Below are positions 14,301 to 27,246 of a DNA stretch of 64,000 bases, in pieces. The DNA is from Rotaria macrura (taxonomy: Eukaryota > Rotifera > Eurotatoria > Philodinida > Philodinidae), in NCBI GenBank assembly GCA_900239685.1, contig OENT01000222.1:94160-158159 (forward strand), read 5' to 3'. How positions within the stretch are numbered: the first letter of the stretch is position 1; each line of letters begins with the position of its first letter. A model generated the notes under the pieces. The model had not been told where the DNA came from. It searched no databases and saw only the letters and a list, made by a program, of their open reading frames with translations. The translations under genes and the position numbers were made by a program.

Positions 14301-17300
14301 TAAGCATAATATTGAAGAAAAGAATCTTTTTTCTCGAATGACTTGGATCTGTTCTATACCTAGGCACTTGAAAATATTTCAAGTTCATGATAAATAAATG
14401 ACTTTACCATCAACAAGCATCAATTGCAAAACTTTTTTTTCAAATTAACGAGGATTTCTTGAATATTTTTCTCTTTTAAAATTATTCTATTAACTTTGAT
14501 ATGTACATTCGAAATTGAGTTACGATTGGAACTCGATAGATATAATATGTTTTGAAATTTCTTCTAAAAGTTAACTTCACGATGATGCATCAAGAGTTTG
14601 CAAAAACTCGTTGATATGCATAACTTAGTTTCTACGCTGTTTGAAAATAAGGATTATATCTATGTTCAATATTGGCTACATGTTCGATGAATCTTGAAAG
14701 GAAAAGTCCGTCGTGAAACTCAAGAATTATTTTGTTTTAAATAGTTTTCATTTCAGAAAATTTGAAATGTTTATCGAAAGAGGTCATCAGCGTAAGCTGT
14801 TTTTGGGCCTTATCAAAGTTTTAAGCGATTATAAATTATGCTACAGTTCATCGTTTCATCGAATATAGAGAAAATTTGATGAAATTCATCAACATTTAAG
14901 ATTTCGTCTAACACATCGGCCCAGATAGAAAAATCAGACTTCAGATCTTATAATCGTAAAAAAAACCGCCGTCTGAAGAATTTTACATGAATTCGTACTG
15001 TTAGATTCTGGTAGAATCTTACCGTTGCATACAATTTTTTATCCTTTTACATTAAGATCTGTGAAGAATTTCACACAGTACGAATTGATATAAGATTTCT
15101 AAGACGACAATTTTTTGTACCTTTCTCTCGTCGGATCATACGAGATCAGATGTCGAATCTTGTCAGATCTTATTATTTGTTTGTTTGACCTGGGTTATAA
15201 TGAATAGTACAAATGATAACACGTTTTGAAATTTTTACTTAGTATACAAAAGTTATGTACAAATATTGATTTTCATTAGAAATATTTTTGAATTCTGTTA
15301 TGTTTTCTACTGATCGAATCCTGTCGGAGAACATCAATGAGTTCTGAATTGTCGAGATAGACGTGAAGGAAGGAAGTTTAACAAATGTATGTTTGGTTAG
15401 CATGTATTTTGAACTTTTCCTGGGATATGATAAGAAAAAGGAAACGTATTTCCTATTACATACTTGTGCTCTTTAACGTCGACGATGTTGCCGGTATGAT
15501 AAAATCTGACAGACTTGACGATGAAGATTGAATTACTTTCATTTTTTTGACATGCTGCAATGGCATTAATTGATTATCATCCATCATACATGTTGTTTGT
15601 TCGTTAGTTGTTGGTAATAGTAACATCGGAACTGATAATGACAGAGGTGAAGGTTTTGACGGTGAATCTTGTTGTATTGGAAGTGACGCTAGAGATTTAT
15701 TTATAGAATTATTCTGATTATGGATCACCGGTGATGATGATGATTTTTCATCATGATTTAACAATGGAGGAGTAAATACTTTCAAAGTGATCGTTGTTGT
15801 TGTACCACATAAATGCAAAGCTGAACGAGTTTTAGTTGGCGTGGAATAGGGTTCAATGGAAGCATCTGTATAACATGAACGAATAAGATTTCTATCGAGA
15901 ACTGGAGAGCGATACGATGGAGACGGAGACATAATTGGATCAACTTTTGGTTTTATCGGTAATGGCTACGAAAAATAAATATCAATAAATAGTCTATTGA
16001 CAGAACGTATCACGAATACATTAACGGAAAAAAAACACAAAATTTCCCTATTCCTCCTATGAAATAGGTTTCATCGTGTCGTACTGATGAAAGGCTCTTG
16101 AGAATATTATTTTTTAATAAAAAAACTGTCAATAAATCTTTTGAGTTTTCAATTTGTGAATAATATTACAAAAAATGACTAGTTTACTAATGTGATGTGA
16201 AAATCGTTGTTGTTCAATTATTCCATGGAGGAAATCTTTTACGAAAATCAACAGAAATTGTTTTCAAAAATCATTTAAAGTCAATTTTCAATGATTCGTT
16301 TGTCTCTGCTAGCATTGATTCAATTATTTCTCGTAAAAGCTGACTTTATTGAAGCTTAAATCTATAAAAAATATGTAGATCAATCAAATGTCAATCATGC
16401 AAGAAGTTAAATATTTTCTCCGTCTAGTTAAAATAAAAATTTCGAACATTTATCACAATCTTGATTTTGCCATATCGAGCACTTAATATTGGAGTCAGTC
16501 GTTCAAGTGAAAAGTTATACGATATGTACAACTAAGTGGTACGTACATCCGAAGAGAAAAGCCTTCAGCTTGACTGGTCAAGGCTTTGATAAAATATTGA
16601 GCCCTTAATGCACTCTGAATCTAAATCTAATACTTCTCTTCAGGGTTTACGAAAAAAAAATCGAATGTGGAATATTTCATAAGTTGGATTTTACCTTTAT
16701 TGTTAAAACTATGTGAGTAAAACTCAGTGGATTTTGATTATCTTGATCGAGTCGACGAGTCTATGAGTTTATGCCTGTACGTTATTGAAAACGGATAGCT
16801 CGAAGGAATATCTATTGGGCAAGATTTTTATGAAGTGAAAAATTTTCTCGAGTACTTTCAATGGTTTGCAAAAGAAACGCATGTGGTAAATACGGTCAGT
16901 CTGGAGACATTGATTCTTTTTCCATCGTAATGCTCTCAATGGTGTACTCTAGGCAAGTAATATTGACTTACTTTTTCAATGGATTCAACATGGGCAATAT
17001 CATATACGATTAGTTTATCATATGCATCATCATAAATATCGTCTTCATCGTCGAATTCATCTTCTGTTCGAGGTTGCGGAGTTAAAGATTCGTAAATAGT
17101 TGAAAGACGTTCATTATCATCTTGAACTTTTTCGAAATGACTTCTCGTATTCATGTTTATATTTTGTGATTCATTATCATTCTCAAGTATATCAGCTCGA
17201 TCATCGCTATCATGCAATGCTATTGTCGGTGTTGATCCATCATTTATTTTTAATAAATGATTCTGTTTTCTTTGTTTTTCTTCTTCATCATCACGTCTTA

Positions 17301-18404
17301 ATTGTTCAAGTTCTTCTTCGTTTTCTTCGGTTATTGTTACACAACTGTTGATTAACGATGGGTGAATGATATTAACTGATAGTGTTGGTTGTGACTGTGG
17401 TTGTGCTGCGTAAGAAAGAATATCATCTTGTAAACAATCATCATCCTAACGAGAAAAAGAAAAAAAACGATAAAATGAAAAGAACACGAATCAGTAAATC
17501 TACAACATCGATTTCTTTCTATAATGAGATACAAACAATCAAATAGAATCATACATTTAGAACAGAATATTTTTGAAAAGGTTTCATCTCGTTATTCTTG
17601 TACAAATTTTCTTCCGAACTTGAAACGACATTTTCTGATCGACTTTTATAAGTTTTGAATAAAACTAGAGCTTAAATAAAATCAGAAAGTCCTTGACAAT
17701 CATTCGAATGACAGACCAAAAAAAAAAGTTTTTATTCATGCATAAATATTAACCATGTCTCCTTGAACGTCGTCATCATTTTGAAAATCTTCTTAATGCA
17801 TTTTTTTAATGATTCGTTATTAAATGTGAATCCTTGCTGAATATTAAGATGCAAGTGAATCAATAATTCATGAATATGAACATTTTCTTTTTTTTCATCA
17901 TCAACAGATCTTAATAAAAAAAATTTGTAGTCATTAACTTACAAAGAATATCGCTGTCTTTGCTTGAGGTTGACGTGCTGTTTCATTAGTATCGGATAGA
18001 TCCACATTATAAACAAAACTATCCAAAATCAAGTTCTGTTCGCATTGAATAAATGTAGCCAATTCTTTATCGTAGACTTTTGTTGGTGATACGGGCGCTG
18101 ATCGACTTTTTTGTCCTCGTAGGTCATGGTCATTATCATTGGAGAACTGTTTCTCATTTATTTCAAGACTCATGTAACAGCCAATAGTTGATAAATCCAT
18201 TTCTGTTCGCGTTGTATTTGATACACAATTATCATCTGTTGTTTGAAGTCGACATTCTCGTATTTGTCGTAAATCATCAAGACTTTTGCTTCGAAATTTA
18301 AATGCCGACGGTCGTCTGGATTTATTTTCATTATGATTTAAGGATTTTTCAATGACATCAATTAATTGATTTGATAACAGATCTCCTAAAGAAATAGAAT
18401 TCAT
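8659..18404 (-). CDS. PHLDB2: pleckstrin homology-like domain family B protein (LL5/PHLDB)
   Basis: LL5 proteins are cortical scaffolds that bind PIP3 and link microtubule plus ends and adhesion sites to the membrane. Twelve exons are predicted: 18404-17943, 17445-16972, 15965-15464, 13771-13104, 12709-12560, 11268-11119, 11052-10949, 10897-10741, 10652-10412, 10353-10109, 9360-9214 and 9114-8659. Phases close to 1251 residues. Residues 1-700 are low-complexity Ser/Asp/Gln-rich, including an 11-Gln run and a Ser run in exon 4. Exons 5-11 (about 703-1100) are Lys/Glu-rich coiled coil, with blocks such as RKKHEDLEFQLMELE. Exon 12 has the linker RPLTRYLPIRS and a C-terminal PH domain (about 1140-1245) with CRGFLLKMGG, TWNRRWFVFDRKRR, ETKLRGCIYFQ and a final VDVIITGAEG, all diagnostic of PHLDB1/2. 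No N-terminal FHA domain is seen, as in PHLDB2 rather than PHLDB1; an invertebrate single-copy orthologue is likely. Confidence 0.9.
11361..11400. repeat. GA-rich simple repeat in a PHLDB intron
   Basis: About 40 bp of GA dinucleotides, fading to GAAA at the right end, in the 1.3 kb intron between PHLDB exons 5 and 6. A shorter GA tract is at 12763-12778, in the intron between exons 4 and 5. Confidence 0.9.
14920..15195. mobile_element. short element with CCCAGRT-type ends and repeated AGATCTTA words
   Basis: In PHLDB intron 3. The left end reads CCCAGAT (14920-14926). The right end reads TTTGACCTGGGTTA (15184-15197), so the ends are imperfect inverted repeats. The right end shares TTGACCTGGGT with the 61951-63054 element. 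The inside is dense in variants of CAGATCTTA / TAAGATCTG / GAATCTTA in both orientations. It also has a perfect 12 bp inverted repeat, AATTCGTACTGT (14990-15001) against ACAGTACGAATT (15075-15086). No ORF. Probably a non-autonomous DNA transposon remnant; the left border is uncertain. Confidence 0.5.
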
Positions 18405-20718
18405 CGTTTAACGTTCTTCATACGATTCGTTTGCACGTCAACTGTTTAATTTCATGTTATCTTTGCCAAAATTTTTAACGTTTAACATATATGAACTCGT
18501 TCATTTATATTAATCTTATTGCATACATATAATCATCAAGGGACGTTTGTCTGTTATCGGCTAATTCAATATTAATCGAATGTCAATGCTATAAACAGCC
18601 TCTACTAGCTCTGTTCTGTTCTTTTCTAGGAGACCATAGTATTAATTCAAATGTGTATACATATAGACACAAGTCTGTCATTTTCTTGGTCTCTCTGTCT
18701 CTGTCTCTGTCTCTCTCTTCCATCTTGCTTCTATAATTATTTGTTTACATAGCTCGACATTGTCATCGAGCCGATCATTATCGAGAAGCTGCACATTTGA
18801 AAAAGTATAATACTTCTACTAAACATTCAACTTACGTTTATCATGTTCATCTTTGTCATTCATTTGACAAGTGATGTTGTCTATCATCTTCGTGTCAGTT
18901 AACTCGTAAATATTAGAGCCTATGTATTAGTGCACTGAATATCATCACTATTCGAATCGTGAGTTTTGAATGAATATTTGTGTAAAATATGGAGAAGAAT
19001 AAGAAGAAATTACCAAACCATCATAGTTCGTGCATACACTTGAGTGTACTCGACCTTGTGTGAGTGGCGAACGTGCAATAGCTATGTGTAGTAGAAATAA
19101 GGGTGTCGTGTGCGGAGAGTATAGTTTGAGTATATGACACACACACACGCACGCTATTCGAGATGCAAGGCAGAGGAAGAGAGAAGAAAAATTAACTGTG
19201 GGTGTCGATAAAAAAAACAACAGAGAATAAGATGCATCATCGATTAGAGAAAAAAAGAGGAAAAGAAGAGACGAAGCTTAACGCTCCGAAACTGACCCTC
19301 TATTTGTTCAATGAGCATAAGACGAAAGTGTTTGTATGTTTTTGAATAAAGATTTGTTATTATAAAAATCGATACTATTCTATTCAAAAAGATTCAAAGA
19401 GAAAGATACTGATAAAACGAAAATAAACAAGTTCATGTCAATAGGAGAAAAAACAATTTTTTCTCTCAATGATAATATTGTCCTTCAAAATAAATCGGTT
19501 CACACTATAAAGGGAAACGATGTCTTCCTTGATTACTTGACAATTTAATCAGATTTTAAATACTTCCGAACTGCATACTCATACACAAGAATATATTAAA
19601 CATTCTCATGACATAATTATTCTTTTAATCAATGATGCATATACAAGTTAGTCCATTAAAATGATTTATAACGAGTACTAATTGTTAATTTTAATCTAAT
19701 GTAATTTATTGGTATGTTTACCTTGAATCGATAGTAAACGTTGCTCCATTTCGAAATTGATAAATTGAATGAAAAAGCCCAAGTTGAACTTTGATGATTG
19801 TAGCAGATAGATATTAATGTTTTTTTTACGGGATGATATGGTGATTCATTTTAATAACCGAAAGAAAGAAAGAAAGAAAGAAAGAAAAAAGAACCTTAGT
19901 GCGTGAGTCAACTTGATGCACGGTCCAGTGACAAGCATTTAACTGACCAATCACTTCAATATGTATATGTACGAAAACGAAATGAGAGGTCGCTTAATAT
20001 CTTGTCTATTTTTTCTAATATAGTCCACTTAGTATAATGAGAAATTATCCTGATCTAAAACAAGATTTGATTATTTTACTGAATCAATGTGAACACGTTT
20101 CAAAGTTGAATAATACTTGAAACACGTTCGAAAGAATGTTTGCAATTTCATCATATTCTCAAGCGCAACAATTGAAAAAGAAAAATACTGCTAATGAGGA
20201 ATAGCGAGAAGGAACGCACATGTAGTAATGAGTTCATTTATTCTACAATAGTTCAAAAATGAGAAATACTTCCTGAAAATATCTCCAATTTTTATTGATA
20301 ATCAGCGAGAGTGTATCGAATCACAAGATGTTGATCATTCAAGGTTGAGAAGGACGTCGCTCATGATAGATTATGCAAATTTCATATGAACTATCGTTGT
20401 AGAATAGTAGCTAAAGGATTAAGTGATTTGCAAAAATATTGTTTTTCATTTCGATTTCGATTCTATGCGCAAGATAGAGTTACATATCAATGTGGCTTAA
20501 TAATTTTTTTGAAACATTTTTAACAAAAGATTTATGTAAAACAGAAACTAGTTGACATTTGACTCATGAAATATATTTGGACATGTATTAAAAGAAACAT
20601 AATAAGAGGGCGAGATTAAAAATAACAGAACTACTGGAAAACGATAGTAAAAAAACAAAAGTATTACTTCATGCAATGAAATATCTGAAAATGTGAGGTT
20701 TTTACTCTGACAAATCAA
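18405..20718. other. intergenic with microsatellites, no gene recognised
   Basis: Upstream of the PHLDB start. It holds a CT/CTGT-rich tract (18691-18720), a CA tract (19137-19154) and a GAAA tract (19861-19890). The open frame at 18948-19220 on the minus strand overlaps the CA tract and shows no family features. I see no exon with convincing splice borders. Confidence 0.5.
19861..19890. repeat. GAAA microsatellite
   Basis: About seven tandem AAAG units followed by an A run. Confidence 0.9.
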
Positions 20719-21298
20719 AGTTCTTCGTTTTCCTTCGGTTTGTTTGAAATCATTCAAATGAAATCTCGATACTCTCATACGATTCAATCGAACAACGTCT
20801 GCTCAATCGAACCCTTCAATGATCATTCAGTTATTTCGAATGTTAACTAACTCATTACAACCATAATTTGCGACATAGTTGAATGTGACCTCATTAGAAA
20901 AAACATCACTAATGCGAACAGACAGTCACAAAATGTTCCTATAACGAGAACGACCTATACAGAATGATTGGAAGATGGCGTAGCAGCTTAAGAATAAGAG
21001 CTTTTCTTTCATGTGAACACGAAAACGTTTTTGTTCTTTCATGACACAAAACAAGCCTTGATGAATGTAGTCGATTGGCTTCGAACGGTGCGAGACAAAC
21101 AGAACTATTCTTTTCTTCTCAATTCACACACATATATACATTTATAAGTAACGTCGATCGAAAATGATGTTATGCATTGTTAAGTCCAATGGAAATAGTT
21201 TCATTTGAAACTGGTGGAACCGTGAGAAGAGACATGTTTGATAGACTATCGTGAACAGTCGTCGAGTTTACATGAGAAATACAAGAGTGCTGATAATA
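20719..21298 (+). repeat. left arm of a long inverted repeat
   Basis: About 580 bp, from AAAGTTCTTCGTTTT to AGAGTGCTGATAATA. It is the reverse complement of 22451-23032 with only scattered substitutions and small indels. Within it I see no conserved ORF, so the arms look non-coding. Immediately outside the pairing stops, and I found no clear target-site duplication. Confidence 0.93.
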
Positions 21299-22450
21299 AC
21301 TGAGAAAAACAATCACGAGTCTCAGATATTTGTTACTATCATTCAATAAATCGACAAATACTGTGAAATATCAATGGTAAACTTAGCAGAAAACGGAGCA
21401 AAATAAGTTTTGTCAATGAAAATATTAGTCATTTCCCTACTTAAAAATGGCTTCTAATTTTCATTTCTATTAAGAGAGAAAAGCACTTAGTTATGATTTT
21501 CAAGTAGTGGATGTATTCACTTTCATTACTTTATATTCTAATTTATGCATAAATGACATCTGCGCGCTCACGTCAAAAAGTCATGTTAGGAAGTATTTTT
21601 AATGAACAAGTGAATCAATATACTAATTTTTTCAGCATGAAATGCTGGAAAAAATTATTCTGCCATAGAGAATACATAAAATAGAGAATGCTTCAACTCT
21701 ATTTTTTTTCGAATGGAACATAACTCAGTAACAGTTAACAATATAATACATTCCTACTTTCAGTATCAACTACGAGTGAAACCAAAGTCGAAGGTAGAGT
21801 AGCATTAATAAAATGACTACTCGATCTCAATATGAAATTAGAAATCTTTTCTCCTGTTGTCTTGATCTAGGAATCGTTAGAGAGACTAGGTTTACATAGA
21901 ACACACTTGTGCATGGCGTAAAATTTAAGATTGAAACACCGCTACGGTGTATTCAGGCATTTGAGTTTAAACAATTGGATAAATATTCCACATAATCTGG
22001 ATCTAAATTTCTTTTGACATCTTAGTTCGACATTTTACAAAATAAGGATTCAATAAAATGATTTTTCAAAGTTTTTAGTCGTAATAAAATCAAGTGAACT
22101 ATTTAAAAAGAAAATGAAAGCGACTGCGTCTAACCGGAAAAGTTAATTGTTTAGGGATCCATTCATACAGAAGAAACTGGAGAGTGTAGTCATCAAGATT
22201 ATTTCCAAAAAAAAAGAGAGGAAATGAAATGATCAGAAACGGCTAATTTATACGCATTCACAAGAAGGAAGTTCAAAAGACAATCGACTGATGGTTCCTT
22301 AACCATTAGAAAATCAATTAGTTCTATAACGGCTTAGATAAGCCCTTCCGTAAACAAAATTCCTCTAAAATACTGTATTCTCTTGACTTATCATTGTAGA
22401 AAGATCTCGTTTCATTTTATCAAATGTGATTCTACTTGATCATGATCACT
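21299..22450. other. spacer between the inverted repeat arms
   Basis: About 1150 bp, AT-rich, without an open frame of 60 codons or more and without recognisable exons. If the arms are transposon ends, this would be the interior of a non-autonomous element. Confidence 0.6.
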
Positions 22451-23032
22451 TATTATCAGCACTCTTGTATTTCTCATGTAAATTCGACGACTGTTCACGA
22501 TAGTCTATCAAACATGTCTTTTCTCACGGTTCCACCAGTTTCAAATGAAACTATTTCCATTGGACTTAACAATGCATAACATCATGTTCAATCGATGTTA
22601 CTTATAAATGTATATATGTGTGTGAATTGAGAAGAAAAGAATAGTTCTGTTTGTCTCGCACCGTTCGAAGCCAATCGACTACATTCATCAAGGCTTGTTT
22701 TGTGTCATGAAAGAACAAAAACGTTTTCGTGTTCACATGAAAGAAAAGCTCTTATTCTTAAGCTGCTACGCCATCTTCCAATCATTCTGTATAGGTCGTT
22801 CTCGTTATAGGAACATTTTGTGACTGTCTGTTCGCATTAGTGATGTTTTTTCTAATGAGGTCACATTCAACTATGTCGCAAATTGTGGTTGTAACGAGTT
22901 AGTTAACATTCGAAATAACTGAATGATCATTGAAGGGTTCGATTGAGCAGACGTTGTTCGATTGAATCGTATGAGAGTATCGAGATTTCATTTGAATGAT
23001 TTCAAACAAACCAAAGCAAAACGAAGAACTTT
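22451..23032 (-). repeat. right arm of a long inverted repeat
   Basis: Reverse complement of the left arm. It starts TATTATCAGCACTCTTG and ends AACGAAGAACTTT. Landmarks shared by both arms include AGATGGCGTAGCAGCTTAAG and GGTGGAACCGTGAGAA (read on the left arm). The few differences cluster near the AACATCGATTGAACATGATG segment. Confidence 0.93.
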
Positions 23033-26000
23033 CATCTGTCTTCGAAAGAATCTACGTAGAGAAGCCAATCGACGTATGTAGATAACTTATGCATAAAACA
23101 TTAGCGAAATCACCGTTTGTTATCGATCAATGTTCCTAATGTTACAAACGAACTTAAATAGTACAGTTTAAACAATGTTTTGATTCAGATTAGAAAACAA
23201 CTAAAAACTAGATCGAGTTGATAGATATAATTTTGCATGAGTAGTAGATCTGAAACTCTGGGGTTCGGTCGAATAATTTCGTGCATCTGTTTACAACAGG
23301 TTTCTTGTCGTACTTTGGCGACAATGATGAATAGTAAAACTTTCTCGTGCTGTCCGATATCGTCTTGTTGCTATTCGCAAAATGAGACGTTCAAGATTTC
23401 TTCGAGAAATGATAACAGAGACAAATAAGTCCTTTTCTGATATTTTTCCTCGTACTTAAAAGTCTTCAAAGTTCGTAGAAAAGAAATTTTACATGAGACC
23501 GATTCACACGTTTCAATCTCCGAAGAAACAAGTGTTTCTTAAATATGCTTAAATCTAAGTATTTGTTGGATTGGTTTCTGTAATAAAGATTTATGCTGCT
23601 TCCTTTGCTTCAATCTGCAACTTCAATGACAAGGCGTTAGTTTTTCATCGAGATTTAGAAATAAGCAAATGATTTATACCTACACATAAGAAGACTTCTT
23701 GCGAAAAGTCATTGAAAGGTCTTCTACTGCACACGTAAGAAAATCTATTGCACAAGATTGTTGTAATAAATTCAGAGCTTTATTTATAGTAGAATATTGT
23801 CTCGAAAAACGCAATGTTTTGTTAATTGAATTATTCTAGATACACGTTTATAGATTAATCAGTTAATTTAGACTTATATATCTTTGTTTTCTAGTCGAGA
23901 AGATCTAATGTTTTTCATAACCAATATCCATGTCGTTCAAAGAGAATCTCCTATATATTATTGTATTGAAATAAAATCATTAATAAAGTGAAAACTTCAC
24001 TCTATATAGGGCATTCCGTTCGAATTGCAACCCTAATAGAACACTTGGAACATATTCTTGGATGACTTTGGTGCTAACTTCATCCATATGATTTGTTCTA
24101 TGATTAACAATTTGAATTTTTCTAGAAAATTGAATGTTGTATTCTCTTGTAGATTTCCACCGAACCTGATGAAGCCTCTAGAACATATTAGATATAAATC
24201 TCAAAAATTTGAATTTTACATACTCTCAACTCTCATTGTCTCCAATAATACCTATACCCGCACTTCGTTACGGCAGAATTAATCCAGGACTCATTTTACT
24301 GAATAGTTTGGCATTCAAATTATGAAAATTGAAAGTATATAATCATCATCTTTTACAGATTTTGGAGTGACACTTTATGACAGGGCTCGTCTCTAAATAT
24401 GATCTAATTTCTGTCGTTTGTTTTGGAATCATCCAGTTAATCAATGTATTCACTTCTATAATACAGATACTGATTGATGTACTTATGGTTTACAAGAAAA
24501 TTTAATGCAGAATTTTTTAGTCCCTTTTTATGTCTTCTCTTTCCTCTTGATTATCATCGAGTCTTCTTTGTCTTGTTGACGAAAGAAAAGTTGTAGAAAT
24601 TTGATTTATAAATACATAATCTATATATTCCATCCTCAAACTGTAATCTATGCGATACCAAAGCTACTTGTGCTCATGAAAGCATAAGAAAAAACTATAG
24701 TATTGACACAAACTGGTTAGATTACTGAAAAACAAGAATTTATTGAAATAAGACATTAGCTGTCTGCTATAAGTCACAAACTAGTCATCCGTGAAAAGAA
24801 CCTGTTTTTTGTCGCAGTGATTAGTAAAGTTCGCTGAAAGAAAAAATACTTGAACTAGAGAAACATGAAGATGATCGAAAATATAGTAACGAAATGAATC
24901 TAACTTATGACAAGTTGGTGACGATCAAATCAATGTTTTACTTGTTGATCGTCGGCATACAAAGAGTCACTGTTGTAAATATATCAAATTTTTCCATGCT
25001 GTCATACATTTTGATTTTTCAATTGTAATGTCCATGAATAAATAATGCTCATTAGCAAAAAAAAAGTTGTGCTTACAAGAATATAAAACTAATGCTTTTA
25101 AATTGTAAACCAACGATTGATCACAATGAAAAGTAATACGATTCTATTCGACGTTGGTATTTGATTGTAACTGACTAATGTCACCTAAACATTTCATATG
25201 ACATTATTAACGAGTAAAAGGCGTTTCTTCCAACCAACTAAAGAACATGTTATGTAAACGTTGAGTAGAGAATTACAAGCTAATAATATTGAGTACGTAC
25301 ATATCGTGTTCGTAATAAAACTTTTCTAAGTTTAATATTATATTTTAAGCAAAGAAGATATTTTTTTGTGGTTATTTTTTTTTGGATATTCTTCTTTTCA
25401 TCAAATTTTCCTTTTTAATTTCTTTCTACTATGTCTCTTGCCTATTTCTAACGAGCTAAAACTCTACTCATTTCCTTCACAGGACGTAACTATCTTGAGG
25501 TTATATGAAGAATCGAGTAACATCGTGATAAGAATATCATTTTCTCAATTATTATAGCATGAATCCTCGAGTTTGAATCGGTTTGATAGATATTGATAGA
25601 ACTCTATCATCATATATATAATTCAGATTGAAAGATCGAGAAAAAAAACCATATTCTACATCGTAGTTTCTCAATTCTTACATTCAAGATATTTAGACGT
25701 GTATAAATGAATAATAACAAATAGATCAGTAAATGCTGCTCAAAGATGAAAATATAGAAACAGAATTCTTCAGCGCTTTTCGCTTTATTTCGTGATAGGC
25801 GTCTCATTAACTGTCTCGAATAAAACGGTTCGTGTGAATAAGAAAATATTTTCTTCTGAATAGCGTCTAAACTAGCGATGTGAAATTGTATTGAAAACAG
25901 GAAAATAATCGCATAGCAGAAAATGAGAGATGGTCCGAATAGAACTGTAGTTGAAAAACGCTTCAAATATGTGCAATCAACAGTTGAATTGTCATAGAAT

Positions 26001-27246
26001 GAAATCAAAACTTCTTACAGTATATCAGTATAAAATCAAGAACAATTTTAGTTTTGAAAATATGAAGCGATGATCTCGGATGATAGATGAAATAATTACA
26101 CAGTTTTCTTCGAAATTGATCAAAATCACGTACTAGCTCATCTGTGAGTTTGAATAATATCAATTTACACAAGTTTGTTAAATCAGATGGTTCAGTCTTT
26201 GACTGATTTAAGTCGTACTTCGCTTCAATTAGATATTAAGATGTGTCTTCGTTCGAACATTTGCATAGTTAACATATAATTGTTAACTAGTATCACGATT
26301 TCTACACTAGGAAGACAAATTTTATTGTGTTCGTAGTGTAATTTGTTCGTTCAGTTGAGCAGATCGATCATTACCAATAGTTTTATTTCCATCAGAATCG
26401 TAAATCTTTGTGTTATGTTTTTCCTTGAAAATAAACAAATGTGACATGATTAACACTACTAATCAGTCGATGGTTTTGATTCAAAGTGACAGAATTTCTG
26501 CAGTTTTCCTCGGTTTTCTTTTGAATTCGAATGGACAGAAACGATTAAGAGATACTTTTGGGTAATTTCAAAACGACAACTTTTGAAGACCTTTTTGTCT
26601 CAATCGAAAATTAATACGTATAACACAACTAAAAGGGATATTTATCACGATTAATACTACTATTCACATGTATGATATATAAAGAACGATAATATCGAGT
26701 GTATAGAATGAGATCAAAGAAAGACTTTTCCTCAAATATCGACGTATGGATTTGTGATTTTTTTTGTAGAGAAAAATCATAACTAAATGAAAACGTTTTC
26801 ATGTTGATGATATCTTCACATTAGAAATCTTTGTTTTTCTTTTCTCTTATGATCCATTCTCAATATTTGAACTATCCTTCCGTTCATCGATTTCATAATA
26901 AATTCGCCAAGACAGAATAATTATTTTTCGTTCTTTTGAATGAAGCATTATTGATATGGAATCTAGATTGTATGCATGATCTAAAGTGCTTCACATCGAT
27001 GCTCAATGAACAAGAACATAAAATTAAAAAACCTTTCATGCGATTTGTAAGGCTTTGCATGAATCGGATGACTCTTATCGTGGTAACGTCAATCATAAAA
27101 GAGCTATTCTTCATATGAATATATTGTCCATCACTCCAATATTCTGTAGTGCGTATAACCAACGACGACTTTTTGCTCTTTTGCTTTCATGAAAAAAGAA
27201 CGAAGAACATTAAATCATTTGGTTGTTGCCAACTGTTTATGAAGAC
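23033..27246. other. 4.2 kb without a recognised gene
   Basis: The longest open frame is 25610-26008 on the minus strand (132 codons). It is rich in Phe/Ile/Leu, with several hydrophobic stretches. I could not match it to a family or find splice sites that extend it, so I do not call it. Other frames are under 90 codons and lack support. Confidence 0.4.

Noticed and set aside
25610-26008. 132-codon hydrophobic minus-strand frame
   Set aside because: No recognisable family motif, no flanking splice sites that extend it, and composition expected of AT-rich noise.
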